Positions 35,254 through 45,023 are shown, counted from the stretch's first letter. The stretch is DNA of 64,000 nucleotides from Saccharibacillus sp. CPCC 101409 (GCF_030518235.1 NZ_JAULSA010000003.1:186001-250000), one strand, 5' to 3'. Numbers and translations: made by a program. Notes: generated by a model not told the origin, from the sequence alone.

Positions 35254-35448
35254 GAATGATGCAGATCCGCAGCAATTTCGGCTTTTTTTTCGAAAAAACC
35301 GGCGATTGCTGCGGATGCGCATCAATTTTTTCGACTCGCCGTCTTTTTTGGGCCATACTGCGTTTTTCGGCGGTAATTTGCTGCGGATTTGCATCAATCT
35401 TCCGCCGGCCTGTTCAAACAGCCCCAATTGCTGCCGATTCGCAGCAAT
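35254..35448. repeat. Array of four imperfect palindromes (repeat family B)
   Basis: Four related units lie after the reductase remnant: 35254-35278 (inverted copy), 35305-35326, 35375-35398 and 35427-35448. Common arms are ATTGCTGCG and CGCATCAAT; the last has perfect 8-nt arms ATTGCTGC and GCAGCAAT. Spacing is 50-70 nt with T/A-rich sequence between. The remaining stretch 35449-35807 shows no gene; its only notable element is a cre-like box at 35720-35733. Confidence 0.75.
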
Positions 35449-35719
35449 CGCCGCGAAGAAGTGTTTGTATGTCAGAAACTATCGATCAAGCATCTCCTCA
35501 ATCGCGCCGATCTCTGCTTGTTCGCGCCTTTCTCCGTCTGTCCCTGCCGCGCTTTACCCTATTCCTTCCGGCTTCGCCGCGCCCGGTTTCGTATTTCGCC
35601 AACATCGGTCGGCCGCTGCTTCTCTGTCCATCCTTAATTGATATCCCTTTTCTTTGTGCAAATGCCCAATACATTTCGTCTTTCCATCAATATCTTTTCC
35701 CGCCGATGAAAGCCTATAC

Positions 35720-35733
35720 TGAAAGCGTGTTCA
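35720..35733 (+). promoter_or_regulatory. cre-like box upstream of gntP-type permease
   Basis: TGAAAGCGTGTTCA differs from TGWAANCGNTNWCA at one defined position. It lies 75-88 nt before the permease start and next to a TATACT that could be a -10 element. A weaker case than the box at 14357-14370. Confidence 0.4.
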
Positions 35734-35807
35734 AGCTTGCTTGTCAATGACGATTCGTCGAAACGCCGCGCAACGGCGGCAGTATGCGATTGGTGGGAGG
35801 ATGCAAG

Positions 35808-37103
35808 ATGGATGGACTGACAATCAGCTGGATCGGGGCGTTAATCGGGCTTGCCCTGGCGATTATTCTGATCCTGCGGAAGCTTAATCCGGTGTACGCG
35901 CTGTTTCTGGGCGCAATTGTAGGCGCTTTAATCGGAGGCGCGAATCTAGAAGAGACGGTCAGCGTGCTCGTAAACGGCACGCAGAGCGTCATGGGCACGG
36001 TGCTGCGGGTGCTGGCGGCGGGCGTGCTGGCCGGCGTCATGATGGAGTCCGGCGCGGCGGAAACGATCGCCCAGGCCATCGTCCGCAAATTCGGCGGCAG
36101 CCGGGCGATTCTCGCGCTGTCGCTGGCGACCATGATTATTACGGCGGTGGGCGTGTTTATCCCGGTCGCCGTGCTGATCGTCGCGCCGATCGCCCTGTCG
36201 GTCGGCAATAAGATGGGCATCTCGAAAGTAGCGCTGCTGCTGGCTCTGTCGGGCGGCGGCAAAGCGGGCAATATCATCTCGCCGAACCCGAATACGATCG
36301 CGGCGGCGCGCGGCTTCGATCTCGATCTGAGCCGGGTGATGCTGGCGGGGCTGGTGCCGGCGCTGTGCGGTCTGGCCGTAACGGTGCTCGTCGCTTCGCT
36401 GCTCAAGAACAAAGGGATCAAAGTCGCCGACAACGAGATTCCCGGCGGCGAAGTCGATATGTCGAAGTATCCGCCGCTCGGCCGGGCGATCGTGGCTCCT
36501 CTGGTCGCGGTCGTGCTGCTGATGATCAACCCGATCGGTTCCATTTCGGGCATCCAGGCGCTGGCGAGCTTCAAAGTGGACGCGATGTACATCCTGCCGC
36601 TGGCCGGCATTATCGGGATGCTGGCGATGCGGCAGGGCGGCAAGATTCTGCAATATACGTCGTCGGGCCTTAGCAAAATGACCGCGACCGTGCTGATCCT
36701 GATCGGCGCCGGCGGCATCGCGGGGCTGATCTCGGCTTCCGATCTGTCGTCGCAGGTGGTATCGCTGATCGAAGCTTCCGGCATCTCCGGCACGTTCCTC
36801 GCGCCGATTTCCGGTATCCTGATGGCGGCGGCGACCGCTTCGACTTCGACGGGCGTCATCTTGGCGACCGGCTCGTTCGGCGAAGCGATCCTGAACATGG
36901 GCACGGCTCCGCTGGCGGCGGCCGTTATGGTGCACACCGGCGCGACCGTAATCGATTCGCTGCCGCAGGGCAACTATTTCCACGTTACGGCCGACGCGAT
37001 GAAGATGACCATCCGCCAGCGGATGGGCCTTATCCCTTACGAAGCGATCGTGGGCGGCACGATGACGATTGTCGCCACGATTCTGTACGGTTTTATTTTT
37101 TAA
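35808..37103 (+). CDS. GntP-family permease, probably for glycerate
   Basis: A 431-residue membrane protein, hydrophobic throughout (12 or more segments), with GntP-family signatures such as GGGKAGNIISPNPNTIAAA (about residues 147-165) and ATASTSTGVILATGSFG near 345-360. GntP transporters carry gluconate, glycerate or related acids with protons. ATG 35808 has GGGAGG 7 nt upstream; an in-frame ATG at 35784 lacks one. The glycerate kinase gene starts 53 nt after its stop, so D-glycerate is the likely substrate. A CdaR-type regulator gene lies 6 kb further on and may control this operon. Confidence 0.93.
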   Translation: MDGLTISWIGALIGLALAIILILRKLNPVYALFLGAIVGALIGGANLEETVSVLVNGTQSVMGTVLRVLAAGVLAGVMMESGAAETIAQAIVRKFGGSRAILALSLATMIITAVGVFIPVAVLIVAPIALSVGNKMGISKVALLLALSGGGKAGNIISPNPNTIAAARGFDLDLSRVMLAGLVPALCGLAVTVLVASLLKNKGIKVADNEIPGGEVDMSKYPPLGRAIVAPLVAVVLLMINPIGSISGIQALASFKVDAMYILPLAGIIGMLAMRQGGKILQYTSSGLSKMTATVLILIGAGGIAGLISASDLSSQVVSLIEASGISGTFLAPISGILMAAATASTSTGVILATGSFGEAILNMGTAPLAAAVMVHTGATVIDSLPQGNYFHVTADAMKMTIRQRMGLIPYEAIVGGTMTIVATILYGFIF

Positions 37104-37156
37104 AAGTTATGATGATTTCTGGATAAGCAAACGATTAACGGAAACGGAGTGATTCG

Positions 37157-38299
37157 ATGAGCGGCAAAACATTTCTGCTGGCCCCCGACTCCTTCAAGGA
37201 GAGCATGACGGCGAAGGAAGTCTGTATCGCGATGGAAAAAGGGCTGCGCCGTGTTTACCCGGACGCCGAATTTATCCACGTCCCGATGGCCGACGGCGGC
37301 GAAGGCACGGTGCAGTCGCTGGTCGACGCTTCCGGCGGCAGCCTGCATACGAAAGAAGTCACGGGTCCGCTGGGACAGCCGGTGACGGCGAGTTTCGGAC
37401 TGCTGGGCGACGGCGAAACGGCGGCGATCGAGATGGCGTCGGCGAGCGGGATTCATTTGGTGACCAAAGAAACGAAGAACCCGCTGGTCACGACGACCTA
37501 CGGCACCGGCGAGCTGATTCGCGAATGCCTGGACCGCGGCGTGCGCCGCATCCTGATCGGCATTGGCGGCAGCGCGACCAACGACGGCGGCGCGGGCATG
37601 GCGGAAGCGCTCGGCGCGAAGTTTCTGGACGAGAACGGTAAAGAGATTCCGCGCGGCGGCGGCGGATTGTCCCGGTTGAACACGATCGATACGTCGGGAC
37701 TGGATGCGCGCTTGAGCGAAGTCGAGATTGTCGTCGCCTGCGACGTGACCAATCCGCTGTGCGGCGGGCAGGGAGCGTCGGCGGTGTTCGGTCCGCAAAA
37801 AGGCGCGACGCCGGAGATGGTCGGCACGCTCGACGCGAATCTGGCGCATTACGCGGAAACGATCCGGAAGCAGCTGGGCCGCGATGTGCGCGAGGTGCCC
37901 GGAGCGGGCGCGGCGGGCGGACTCGGCGCGGGGCTCTTGGTGTTTACCCGTTCCGAGCTGCGCCGCGGCGTGGAGATCGTGCTCGACTATACGCAGCTCG
38001 AACGCAAAGCGGCGGCGGTCGATCTGGTCTTCACCGGGGAAGGCGGCATCGACTTCCAGACGCAGTTCGGCAAGACTCCGCACGGCGTCGCCGCCGCGGC
38101 CAAACGCGCCGGGAAGAAAGTGATCGCGGTCGCCGGTTACATCGGGGACGGGATCGACAAGCTGTACGAGGAAGGCATCGACGCCGTGTTCGGCATCGTG
38201 CCGGGCGCGGGCGAGCTGCCGGACCTGCTGGCGGCGGGACCCGAGAACGTGGCACGCACGTGCGAGAATATCGCGCGCGTATTGAAGTTCGCGGATTGA
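37157..38299 (+). CDS. glxK: Glycerate kinase
   Basis: 380 residues, the usual length of the GlxK/GarK family. Start motif LLAPDSFKESMTAKEVCIAMEKGLRRVYPDAEF, then PMADGGEGTVQSLV, GIGGSATNDGGAGMAEALG (about residues 135-153) and FTGEGGIDFQTQFGKTPHGVAAAAK near 295-320, all conserved in the family. It phosphorylates D-glycerate with ATP, giving 2- or 3-phosphoglycerate. Encoded directly after the GntP-type permease with AACGGAG upstream; together they form an uptake-and-phosphorylation pair for glycerate. Followed by a terminator. Confidence 0.95.
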   Translation: MSGKTFLLAPDSFKESMTAKEVCIAMEKGLRRVYPDAEFIHVPMADGGEGTVQSLVDASGGSLHTKEVTGPLGQPVTASFGLLGDGETAAIEMASASGIHLVTKETKNPLVTTTYGTGELIRECLDRGVRRILIGIGGSATNDGGAGMAEALGAKFLDENGKEIPRGGGGLSRLNTIDTSGLDARLSEVEIVVACDVTNPLCGGQGASAVFGPQKGATPEMVGTLDANLAHYAETIRKQLGRDVREVPGAGAAGGLGAGLLVFTRSELRRGVEIVLDYTQLERKAAAVDLVFTGEGGIDFQTQFGKTPHGVAAAAKRAGKKVIAVAGYIGDGIDKLYEEGIDAVFGIVPGAGELPDLLAAGPENVARTCENIARVLKFAD

Positions 38300-38416
38300 G
38301 CATCGGATGTTAAACGGAAAAGACCGGACCCTTCGCTTTCGGTCGAGCCGTAAAAAGCTTGCTTTTTAACTATGGATGTTTTAAGTTGAACGTAACAGTA
38401 TTTCATACTCGCGAAG

Positions 38417-38473
38417 AACGCGGACGAACTTTTCCTGTGAGGGAGAAGGACGTCCGCGTTTTGTTGTTTTTCC
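38417..38473 (+). terminator. Terminator downstream of glxK
   Basis: Perfect 10-bp arms AACGCGGACG (38417-38426) and CGTCCGCGTT (38451-38460) with a partly paired 24-nt loop, then TTTTGTTGTTTTT. It lies 117 nt after the glxK stop, in the 311-nt gap 38300-38610. The rest of the gap (38474-38610) is AT-rich and holds the leader of the SLH gene with an AGAGGAG ribosome site. Confidence 0.82.
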
Positions 38474-38610
38474 GGTGAATGCAGGAAGACTAATTCTTGC
38501 GGTTGGTGAAAATTAGGTCTTTTCTAAAACAAGCAACCGAGAGACAATGAATAATATGGATTTCTTTAGGAATAAAAATTAAATACAACCAAAAAGAGGA
38601 GTGTCTAAAG

Positions 38611-39828
38611 ATGAGCAAGAGCTACGGAAAGGTTCTAGGAATGATGTTGGCAGCGGCATTGACAGTAAGCGGGATTGGGGAAGCCTCGCCTTCGGCCTAC
38701 GCGGCAAAGAGCGATTTCTCCGATATCAAACCGGCCCATTGGGCGGCTGGCGCTATTCAGAAAGCCGTCGATAAAGGCTACGTGAACGGCTACACCAACG
38801 GCACGTTCAAACCCGACGCCAGTGTCAGCCGCGCGGAATTCGTGAAGATGGTCGTATCGGCTCTGAATCTCGACGCGCCGGCCGCATCCGGAAAATGGTA
38901 CGTCCCGTATGTCGATGCCGCGACCCAAGCCGGTCTGTATGCCGGCGCTGATTTTTCGAACAACGACGCCGGCTGGAACAAAGTCATGACGCGCGACGAA
39001 ATGGCTCGGGTCGCAGCCCGGGCGATCGGCGAGAAAACCGGCGAGTCCGACAAATGGATGTATCTCGCAACGAAATCCGGCCTGATCCAAGGCGTCGGCA
39101 AAGCGCAGCTCGCACCGGAAGGTCTGACGACCCGTGCACAGGCCGTCGTGATTATCGAACGAATTCTGAAAGCAAACGCTGGCGATAAGCTGGCGGCCGA
39201 TCGCTACGCAGTCGGCGCAGCCGAAATTCTGTGGCACGGGACGAACATCTTCACAGTGATGCCGGAGAAATTCGTTACGCCGGAATCGGATTGGAAAAGC
39301 GAAGGTAAAAGTTCGATCGAAGAAATGTGGAACGAAAAGAAGATGGTCTTCACGTCCAAAGACGGTCAATATCAAGGTAAACTCGATGCTTTGGTCGCAA
39401 TCGATCTGGCTGATCCGAACGATCCGAATCGTGGGCTGCTCGGCAATATCGACACTTTGAAATGGTACAACAACGGAGCCAGCACAAAAGACCTGTTTGT
39501 CAAAGACAACAAAAATTCGTATGTACTGTACTTTAAAGGCCAACCGGCATTCAATAAAAATCCAGATAAATACGGTGCTCAAAAAGAATTGCAATTCAAC
39601 CTTCAAGGTTTTCATAACACAGACATGCAGTCTTTCTTTGCTGGTAAACTCAATCAGACTGCCCGTATTTATCGCAACCGGTCCCTACCTTCGGATATCC
39701 CAGCCGTGATTATCCCCAAAACCGGCACGATGCAAAATGGGCACAACATCGAAATCGTTCTGCAAGTTCCGATCGGCGGCAGCGAATTCAAAGAAAGTGA
39801 GCTGCTCAGTCTTCGAGGTATTCAATAA
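38611..39828 (+). CDS. S-layer homology (SLH) domain surface protein
   Basis: A 405-residue exported protein. Signal peptide MSKSYGKVLGMMLAAALTVSG to about SAYAA (residues 1-31). Three SLH repeats follow: residues about 35-90 (FSDIKPAHWAAGAIQKAVDKGYVNGY, FKPDASVSRAEFVKMV), about 96-142 and about 150-190. SLH modules anchor proteins to pyruvylated secondary cell-wall polymer. The last 200 residues are of unknown type. Its stop overlaps the start of the next, much larger exported protein (TAATG), so the two are made in a fixed ratio and may form a wall-bound pair. The gene is in a lower-GC section than glxK. Confidence 0.92.
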   Translation: MSKSYGKVLGMMLAAALTVSGIGEASPSAYAAKSDFSDIKPAHWAAGAIQKAVDKGYVNGYTNGTFKPDASVSRAEFVKMVVSALNLDAPAASGKWYVPYVDAATQAGLYAGADFSNNDAGWNKVMTRDEMARVAARAIGEKTGESDKWMYLATKSGLIQGVGKAQLAPEGLTTRAQAVVIIERILKANAGDKLAADRYAVGAAEILWHGTNIFTVMPEKFVTPESDWKSEGKSSIEEMWNEKKMVFTSKDGQYQGKLDALVAIDLADPNDPNRGLLGNIDTLKWYNNGASTKDLFVKDNKNSYVLYFKGQPAFNKNPDKYGAQKELQFNLQGFHNTDMQSFFAGKLNQTARIYRNRSLPSDIPAVIIPKTGTMQNGHNIEIVLQVPIGGSEFKESELLSLRGIQ

Positions 39829-42800
39829 TGCATGCAAACCGGCAACGAAAAAAGAAATTTACGTTTGTTGGACTCACTGCACTTCTCCTTGCGTGCAGTG
39901 TGTTGGGTGTTTTTTTTCCTATAGGCAGTCAGGTCGAAGCCGCACCGGTCAAAAAAGAGCTCAGTTACATCGGATCGGACGCACCCACAACACATCCGAG
40001 CAAAAAGGCGTTAATGTTTGGGAAAACACCCAAAGCGTCTACTACAACGATCAATGAAAATGCAGGGACAGGAAACAAAATTCAAAAAATCGTATTTTAC
40101 AAAGGCAACCAGCAGGTTAAAACAGTTGAAGTCAATGCCCAAAGCTACGCCGGAACCCAAACGTTTGATGGCGAAAAAATCGAAGTCGTTTCTAAAGATA
40201 ACAACGCCGCGGGCTCTTGGATGGCCTGGACCCGTACTATCGGGCAGGGCTGGATCGCTGACGGGCAGGGCGGCACCTGGGACGCCTACGGAAACATAAC
40301 CGTCCCCAAAGAACCGATTGGCGGAACAGATTATTTAACCGTGCCGGGTAAACAAATTCGAATGACTATCAAATATTCAAGATCCAAAGAATTTGAAACG
40401 ACCGTAGATGGGTCAAAACTCACCTTCCCTAAAACCTTCCTGGATGATCGGACCGCGATCGTGCAGGCCAACAATCCGCAGTTGCTGCCAAATGCAAAAG
40501 TTGAAGTGGATTATACCCAAGAAGTAAAAACAGGTGATCTTAAATTAACCGGTGATGTTGATATGAAAGGTACAGCGCATCCGTCAACACAAATCGAATC
40601 CATTCTCGTCGGGCTTATGCCGAAAGAAACGCCGGGTGCAACACGGGATCTGGATTTCGCCGCAATTACCTTCACCCAAGATCACGATGAACGCGGCAAT
40701 CCAAAATACTATACCAAAAAAGGACCTGACGACGAAATGGTCCCGTACAAAGATAATAATCCAAATGCGCAGGCTATGGCCTTTTACTACGCCGCTTACA
40801 AATTTACTGTAACAACGTTCACCTACCAATATCCTGATCATTACTGGGTCTACACCGAAGCGGATACGCACGAACCCGAACCGCCTCGCGGCGAGTGTTC
40901 GACGCAAAACGGCCGCACGATGGAAGGACAGAAAATGATCCCTGAAGCCAGCGCCGTAATCAAAGCCGATCAGCGGGACCGGGAGATCTTCGATGTGCTG
41001 CAAGGGATTCCAACATCGGAAAGTCTATACGGGAATGTTTTGGCCAACAGTTATTTGCATCAGTACAAATACCAGGAGAAGCTTACTGCATGCACCTACG
41101 ATATTACCGTAACCAAAACGTATAATCTGGTCTGGTATGAAGAAACGCCGACAACCAAACCGGACGGGACACCGGGTCCTCCGGAACGTGTCGAACAGCG
41201 AAGCAGCGAAACCCGGGATTATCCGGCACATCTCGAGCGTAACGGCTCGTATTGGGTCGTCGATAAACTGGGCGTCTATCAAATCGATAACGCTGTCTTG
41301 CAAAACTATGCGTTCAGCGGCGAACAAATCACGCTTACACCGAGCGGGTATACCCCGCCTAATCTTACACTGACCCGAAAAGGAAACGCCGTCGGGGATC
41401 CCGGACCGGGTAACTGGGCAGACTCCGAAACGCTAACCGGCACTACCTCACCGCCGGAAATTCCGAATGAACAAATTCGATATACGAGTGAGACCAGCGC
41501 TAAAATCAAAGAAATCAAAGTCAATAACGATCGGCTGACCTTCAACGGCCAGGTTCTTATGGATGATGCCGTAGTCGATAAAAAAACACAGGAACCAAAA
41601 GCCGTGCCGGACCCGCAAAAAACAAGCCGGGACGTGCTGTACAGTCCCAACCACATGATTCCAAACACCAAAACCAACCGATACGCCGCAGCCAGCATGG
41701 GTGCGCTCACGTACAAAGGCGTCAGCGCCAATTACAACGCGCCGGCCGGCGACACGTACCCGATTCCAAATATCAACCCGGTCACCGTACATACACCGGT
41801 CGTCAACTATTCCTCGGCATCCGACGATGCCGCACATAACCAGAAAACTACGCCTAATTACAGCCGTACAGCCTTTATCCTGGATCGGCCGTTTACAATC
41901 ACGATGCCTACCAGTGGACAGCACGCGAACTATCCGGGTTACGGCAGTCGCGATTATGCAAAATACTTCCGCGCCAAACAGGTTCGTTTCCCGTTTGATG
42001 TCTATACCGCCGACCAATCGACGTTCTATCCCAAAGACACCTGGATCGATATTCCGATCAGTCAGCTCGATACGACGTTCTTCCTCCCGGTCTGGGTCGA
42101 CGAAGGCGACTACAAGGTGTATTTCCGCAATATCGCCGAAAACGCGCCGGACAATCTGCCGTACCAGCAGGATGCCAATCTGGATCTGAACAACCATGCC
42201 GCAGTCGACACCGTAGACGTGGAAGTGATCGGCCGGCTGTACGATTTCCACATCACCGATATCGCCGATTACAATTGGGAACGTGTTTTCCGCACCATGG
42301 AAGGCAGCGCGACGCACACCGGCAGTACCTACTGGACCGGGCTGCTCGGCATCGACGGCGATGCGCGCGGCAGCGCCGCTCCGTTCACGCTCCCGATCCT
42401 GCCGGGCAGCAATCCGCTCCAGGGAATGAAGAATATCGCGGTCAAGACCGGCTACCACGTCAAGTTCGACCTGAAAACGAAAGGGAATATGTTCGGCAAG
42501 CAGGACGGAATCCGCATCACGCCGAGCTTCACTTTCGTCAGCAGGGACGGCAAAACCCAAACGCCGGTCGATCTGTATTACAACGACGATCATCGGACGT
42601 TCATCCAGGTCGGTTCGCCGGAAGATACGCAGGAGCGCTATGTCATTCTGAACGATCGGCTGCGCAATGTGCCGGAAGAGGAAATGACCGATACGGCGCG
42701 GTACAAATACGAGCACGATTACGGCTTTGCGGAAATGAACGGGGTGAGCCGGGAGGTATATATCGGCGATTATATTCATCGTTTCGCCAAGCTCAAAACG

Positions 42801-43268
42801 CCGGTCGGCGGCTTCGATCTGCTGCTGCTCCCCGAGCAGATCCGCACATTGATCGGGCCGAAAAGCCATCTGCCGGCGTCGGTCGATTACGCTCGCGCAA
42901 ACGCGGCGGTGCAGAAATGGTACGGGGAATACAGTCTGCCGGGCGATCCTTATGTGGTGGCGAAAGGCACCAACCTGGCCGAATACGGCCGGACGCACCG
43001 CGGACTGACCAAGCGCGACCCGATTTTCCTGCGCGACGGCTATATTATTTTGAACTTCAATATCGAAAGCATCCAAAACGGCGACCTCGCAGATCCGCAT
43101 TTGCAGTACATCAACGCGCCGCTGATGAACCAGTGGAGCCTGGAAGGGTTCAAGCGCAGCGTCAATGATTCGTGGGGAAACGCGTTTTCGCTAAAAGACG
43201 GAGATATCGTATTCTTCAACGCCGATAAGTCTTATAAAGACGACTTTGAAGTTCAGGTTCCGCATTAA
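39828..43268 (+). CDS. Large exported DUF5704-like protein
   Basis: A 1146-residue protein with a signal peptide (MHANRQRKKKFTFVGLTALLLACSVLGVFFPIGSQVEAA, cleavage near 39). The body is rich in beta strands, Tyr, Thr and Asn, with no SLH, cellulose-binding or catalytic motif. It resembles proteins annotated as DUF5704 that occur beside SLH genes in Paenibacillus; that name is from memory and unsure. Conserved-looking pieces are a Cys pair region (PRGECSTQNGRTMEG, LTACTYDITVTKTYNLVWYEE) and repeats of EIPNEQIRYTSETSAKIKEI type. The start overlaps the SLH stop. GC content rises in its last third (from about 42000), so it may be composite. Function unknown. Confidence 0.8.
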   Translation: MHANRQRKKKFTFVGLTALLLACSVLGVFFPIGSQVEAAPVKKELSYIGSDAPTTHPSKKALMFGKTPKASTTTINENAGTGNKIQKIVFYKGNQQVKTVEVNAQSYAGTQTFDGEKIEVVSKDNNAAGSWMAWTRTIGQGWIADGQGGTWDAYGNITVPKEPIGGTDYLTVPGKQIRMTIKYSRSKEFETTVDGSKLTFPKTFLDDRTAIVQANNPQLLPNAKVEVDYTQEVKTGDLKLTGDVDMKGTAHPSTQIESILVGLMPKETPGATRDLDFAAITFTQDHDERGNPKYYTKKGPDDEMVPYKDNNPNAQAMAFYYAAYKFTVTTFTYQYPDHYWVYTEADTHEPEPPRGECSTQNGRTMEGQKMIPEASAVIKADQRDREIFDVLQGIPTSESLYGNVLANSYLHQYKYQEKLTACTYDITVTKTYNLVWYEETPTTKPDGTPGPPERVEQRSSETRDYPAHLERNGSYWVVDKLGVYQIDNAVLQNYAFSGEQITLTPSGYTPPNLTLTRKGNAVGDPGPGNWADSETLTGTTSPPEIPNEQIRYTSETSAKIKEIKVNNDRLTFNGQVLMDDAVVDKKTQEPKAVPDPQKTSRDVLYSPNHMIPNTKTNRYAAASMGALTYKGVSANYNAPAGDTYPIPNINPVTVHTPVVNYSSASDDAAHNQKTTPNYSRTAFILDRPFTITMPTSGQHANYPGYGSRDYAKYFRAKQVRFPFDVYTADQSTFYPKDTWIDIPISQLDTTFFLPVWVDEGDYKVYFRNIAENAPDNLPYQQDANLDLNNHAAVDTVDVEVIGRLYDFHITDIADYNWERVFRTMEGSATHTGSTYWTGLLGIDGDARGSAAPFTLPILPGSNPLQGMKNIAVKTGYHVKFDLKTKGNMFGKQDGIRITPSFTFVSRDGKTQTPVDLYYNDDHRTFIQVGSPEDTQERYVILNDRLRNVPEEEMTDTARYKYEHDYGFAEMNGVSREVYIGDYIHRFAKLKTPVGGFDLLLLPEQIRTLIGPKSHLPASVDYARANAAVQKWYGEYSLPGDPYVVAKGTNLAEYGRTHRGLTKRDPIFLRDGYIILNFNIESIQNGDLADPHLQYINAPLMNQWSLEGFKRSVNDSWGNAFSLKDGDIVFFNADKSYKDDFEVQVPH

Positions 43269-43289
43269 ATCTGTAAGCGGATCGGCCGT

Positions 43290-44318
43290 CTACCGGCTTT
43301 CCGCCAACAGATCGTGCACCAGCTGGAACAGCTCCAGCAGACGGCGCGGATCTTTGCCCGTCAGCTCCGCGATGCGGCCGAGCCGGTACTGGAGCGTATT
43401 GCGGTGGATATTCAGTTCCGCCGCCGAAGCGGACATGCTGCCGTCCCGGCCGATGAACACGCGCAGCGTGTCCAGCAGGTCCGGGTAATCTTCAAGCCGG
43501 GCCGCGGCGCCTATTCTCGGCGGCAGATCGGCCTGTCCCAGGCCGGCCAGGAACTCCACGTCCTCGAAGCGCAGAAAGGACGCCGACGGCCGCAGCGCGA
43601 GCCGCACGTTCATCGCGGCCCGAGCCTGGGCATAGCTGTCGGCGACCAGCGCTTCGCGGCGTCCCGACGACGCCCGTACGCGCGGCTGCCGCTTGAGCAG
43701 CGGTTCCAGCAGCGGTTCGGCCGCGCCGTCTCCTTGCAGCAGAAGCAGATGGACGCCGCTTTCCGGCGCAAAGGAAGGCGCCCGCAGCAGCAGCGGAGCC
43801 GACTCTTCGTTCGGTTCGAAGCCGGTGAGCAGCAGCACTGTCGTATGCAGCGCCAGGTCGATTCCGTAAACCGCGGCTTCTTTGCGGATCTTCTGCGTAT
43901 ACGGACCGCGATGCTCCAGCAGCATACGGATAAACGCCGCGCGCCGGCTGACTTCCCGGGCCAGGGTTTCCAGCGCCGTTTTTTGCTCGATCAGCAGCGA
44001 CACGGTCGTGCGCACGATATTGCAGAACGGCCGCACCTCGTCGGGCTCGCCGGTAATGCCGATTACGCCGACTCTTTTGTCGCCGATTACGATCGGCTCG
44101 TTGGTGCCTTTTTTCTCAAAACGGCCGTCCTCGCGCACCTCGACCATACGGCCCGTGGCGAGCGCCCGAACTGCTCCTTCGTGCACCGTTCCCACCCGGT
44201 CCGGCCGCCCGCTGCCCACGATCACGCCCCGGTCGTTCATGATATTGATATTGTAAGGAATGTCCCGCATCATCTTGTCGACAATCTCCTGGGCCTGCTT
44301 CTCCGAGAGCTGAAACAT
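43290..44318 (-). CDS. CdaR/PucR-family sugar-diacid regulator
   Basis: 342 residues. An N-terminal putative sugar-diacid recognition domain (MFQLSEKQAQEIVDKMMRDIPYNINIMNDRGVIVGSGRPDRVGTVHEGA, residues 1-135) is followed by a GGDEF-like middle and a C-terminal PucR HTH (SASAAELNIHRNTLQYRLGRIAELTGKDPRRLLELFQLVHDLL). CdaR activates glucarate/glycerate genes in E. coli. The gntP-glxK pair at 35.8-38.3 kb is the obvious target, although two surface-protein genes now lie in between. GAGGAGG precedes the ATG. Confidence 0.93.
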   Translation of the reverse strand: MFQLSEKQAQEIVDKMMRDIPYNINIMNDRGVIVGSGRPDRVGTVHEGAVRALATGRMVEVREDGRFEKKGTNEPIVIGDKRVGVIGITGEPDEVRPFCNIVRTTVSLLIEQKTALETLAREVSRRAAFIRMLLEHRGPYTQKIRKEAAVYGIDLALHTTVLLLTGFEPNEESAPLLLRAPSFAPESGVHLLLLQGDGAAEPLLEPLLKRQPRVRASSGRREALVADSYAQARAAMNVRLALRPSASFLRFEDVEFLAGLGQADLPPRIGAAARLEDYPDLLDTLRVFIGRDGSMSASAAELNIHRNTLQYRLGRIAELTGKDPRRLLELFQLVHDLLAESR

Positions 44319-44549
44319 CCGCGATCCTCCTCTTAAATCTGCCGATTGATATTGTGCATATGAATAAATAGTATACCTGTTTTTCAGGCGGGATAAAGTG
44401 ACTTTATGAATATCGCTCTAAAAAAGTCCCCGCTGCCCAGATTATTCGTTATTGCTGAATTTTTTGTTGCAAATGCAATAAAAATATTATAGGATTTCAT
44501 CTAACCGAAGTCGTGACTGACAATCCGTGCACAAAAGGAGCTGGCCGCC

Positions 44550-45002
44550 ATGCAGGAAATTCTGCGCGAGATCGGAATGATCGCCAGAGCGCTGGACTCG
44601 ATCAGCAATATGGAATTCAAAGAATACGACCTCACCAAAGGACAGTATCTGTATCTGGTGCGAATCTGCGAGCATCCGGGAATCATTCAGGAAAAGCTGG
44701 CCGAGATGATCAAAGTGGACCGCACCACCGCTTCGCGGGCTGTAGGAAAGCTGGAACAAAACGGCTTTATCGAGAAAAGGGAAGACGAGCGGAACCGCAA
44801 GATCAAAAAGCTGTTTCCGACAAGCAAAGGCGAGCAGGTCTATCCGTTCATTAAAAAAGAAAACGATCATTCTAACCGGGTCGCGCTGAACGGGTTCTCC
44901 GGCGAAGAAGCGGCAGTCTTTTTTCAACTGCTGCAAAAAGCCAGAAAAAACGTGGAAGTCGACTGGGAATCGGTCAAAAAAGGAAACAAAAGAATCTATT
45001 GA
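44550..45002 (+). CDS. MarR-family regulator
   Basis: A 150-residue winged-helix protein. The DNA-binding core IIQEKLAEMIKVDRTTASRAVGKLEQNGFIEKREDERNRKIKKLFPTSKG (residues about 48-97) is typical MarR. It lies 39 nt before the PaiA-type acetyltransferase and probably controls that operon. A TTGC-N4-GCAA inverted repeat at 44467-44478, next to AT-rich promoter-like sequence, might be its operator. AAAGGAG precedes the ATG. Confidence 0.93.
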   Translation: MQEILREIGMIARALDSISNMEFKEYDLTKGQYLYLVRICEHPGIIQEKLAEMIKVDRTTASRAVGKLEQNGFIEKREDERNRKIKKLFPTSKGEQVYPFIKKENDHSNRVALNGFSGEEAAVFFQLLQKARKNVEVDWESVKKGNKRIY

Positions 45003-45023
45003 ATCTGTCGTAATCGGAAATGA

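Noticed and set aside
35144-35750. Open frames across the repeat-B array
   Set aside because: Similar short peptides arise in several frames from the same repeats; no sign of coding.
38474-38610. Riboswitch before the SLH gene
   Set aside because: The leader is AT-rich and short, and I could not fit a c-di-GMP, SAM or other known conserved core.
41448-43100. Minus-strand open frame of 550 codons
   Set aside because: Antisense shadow of the large exported protein; no ribosome site or motif.
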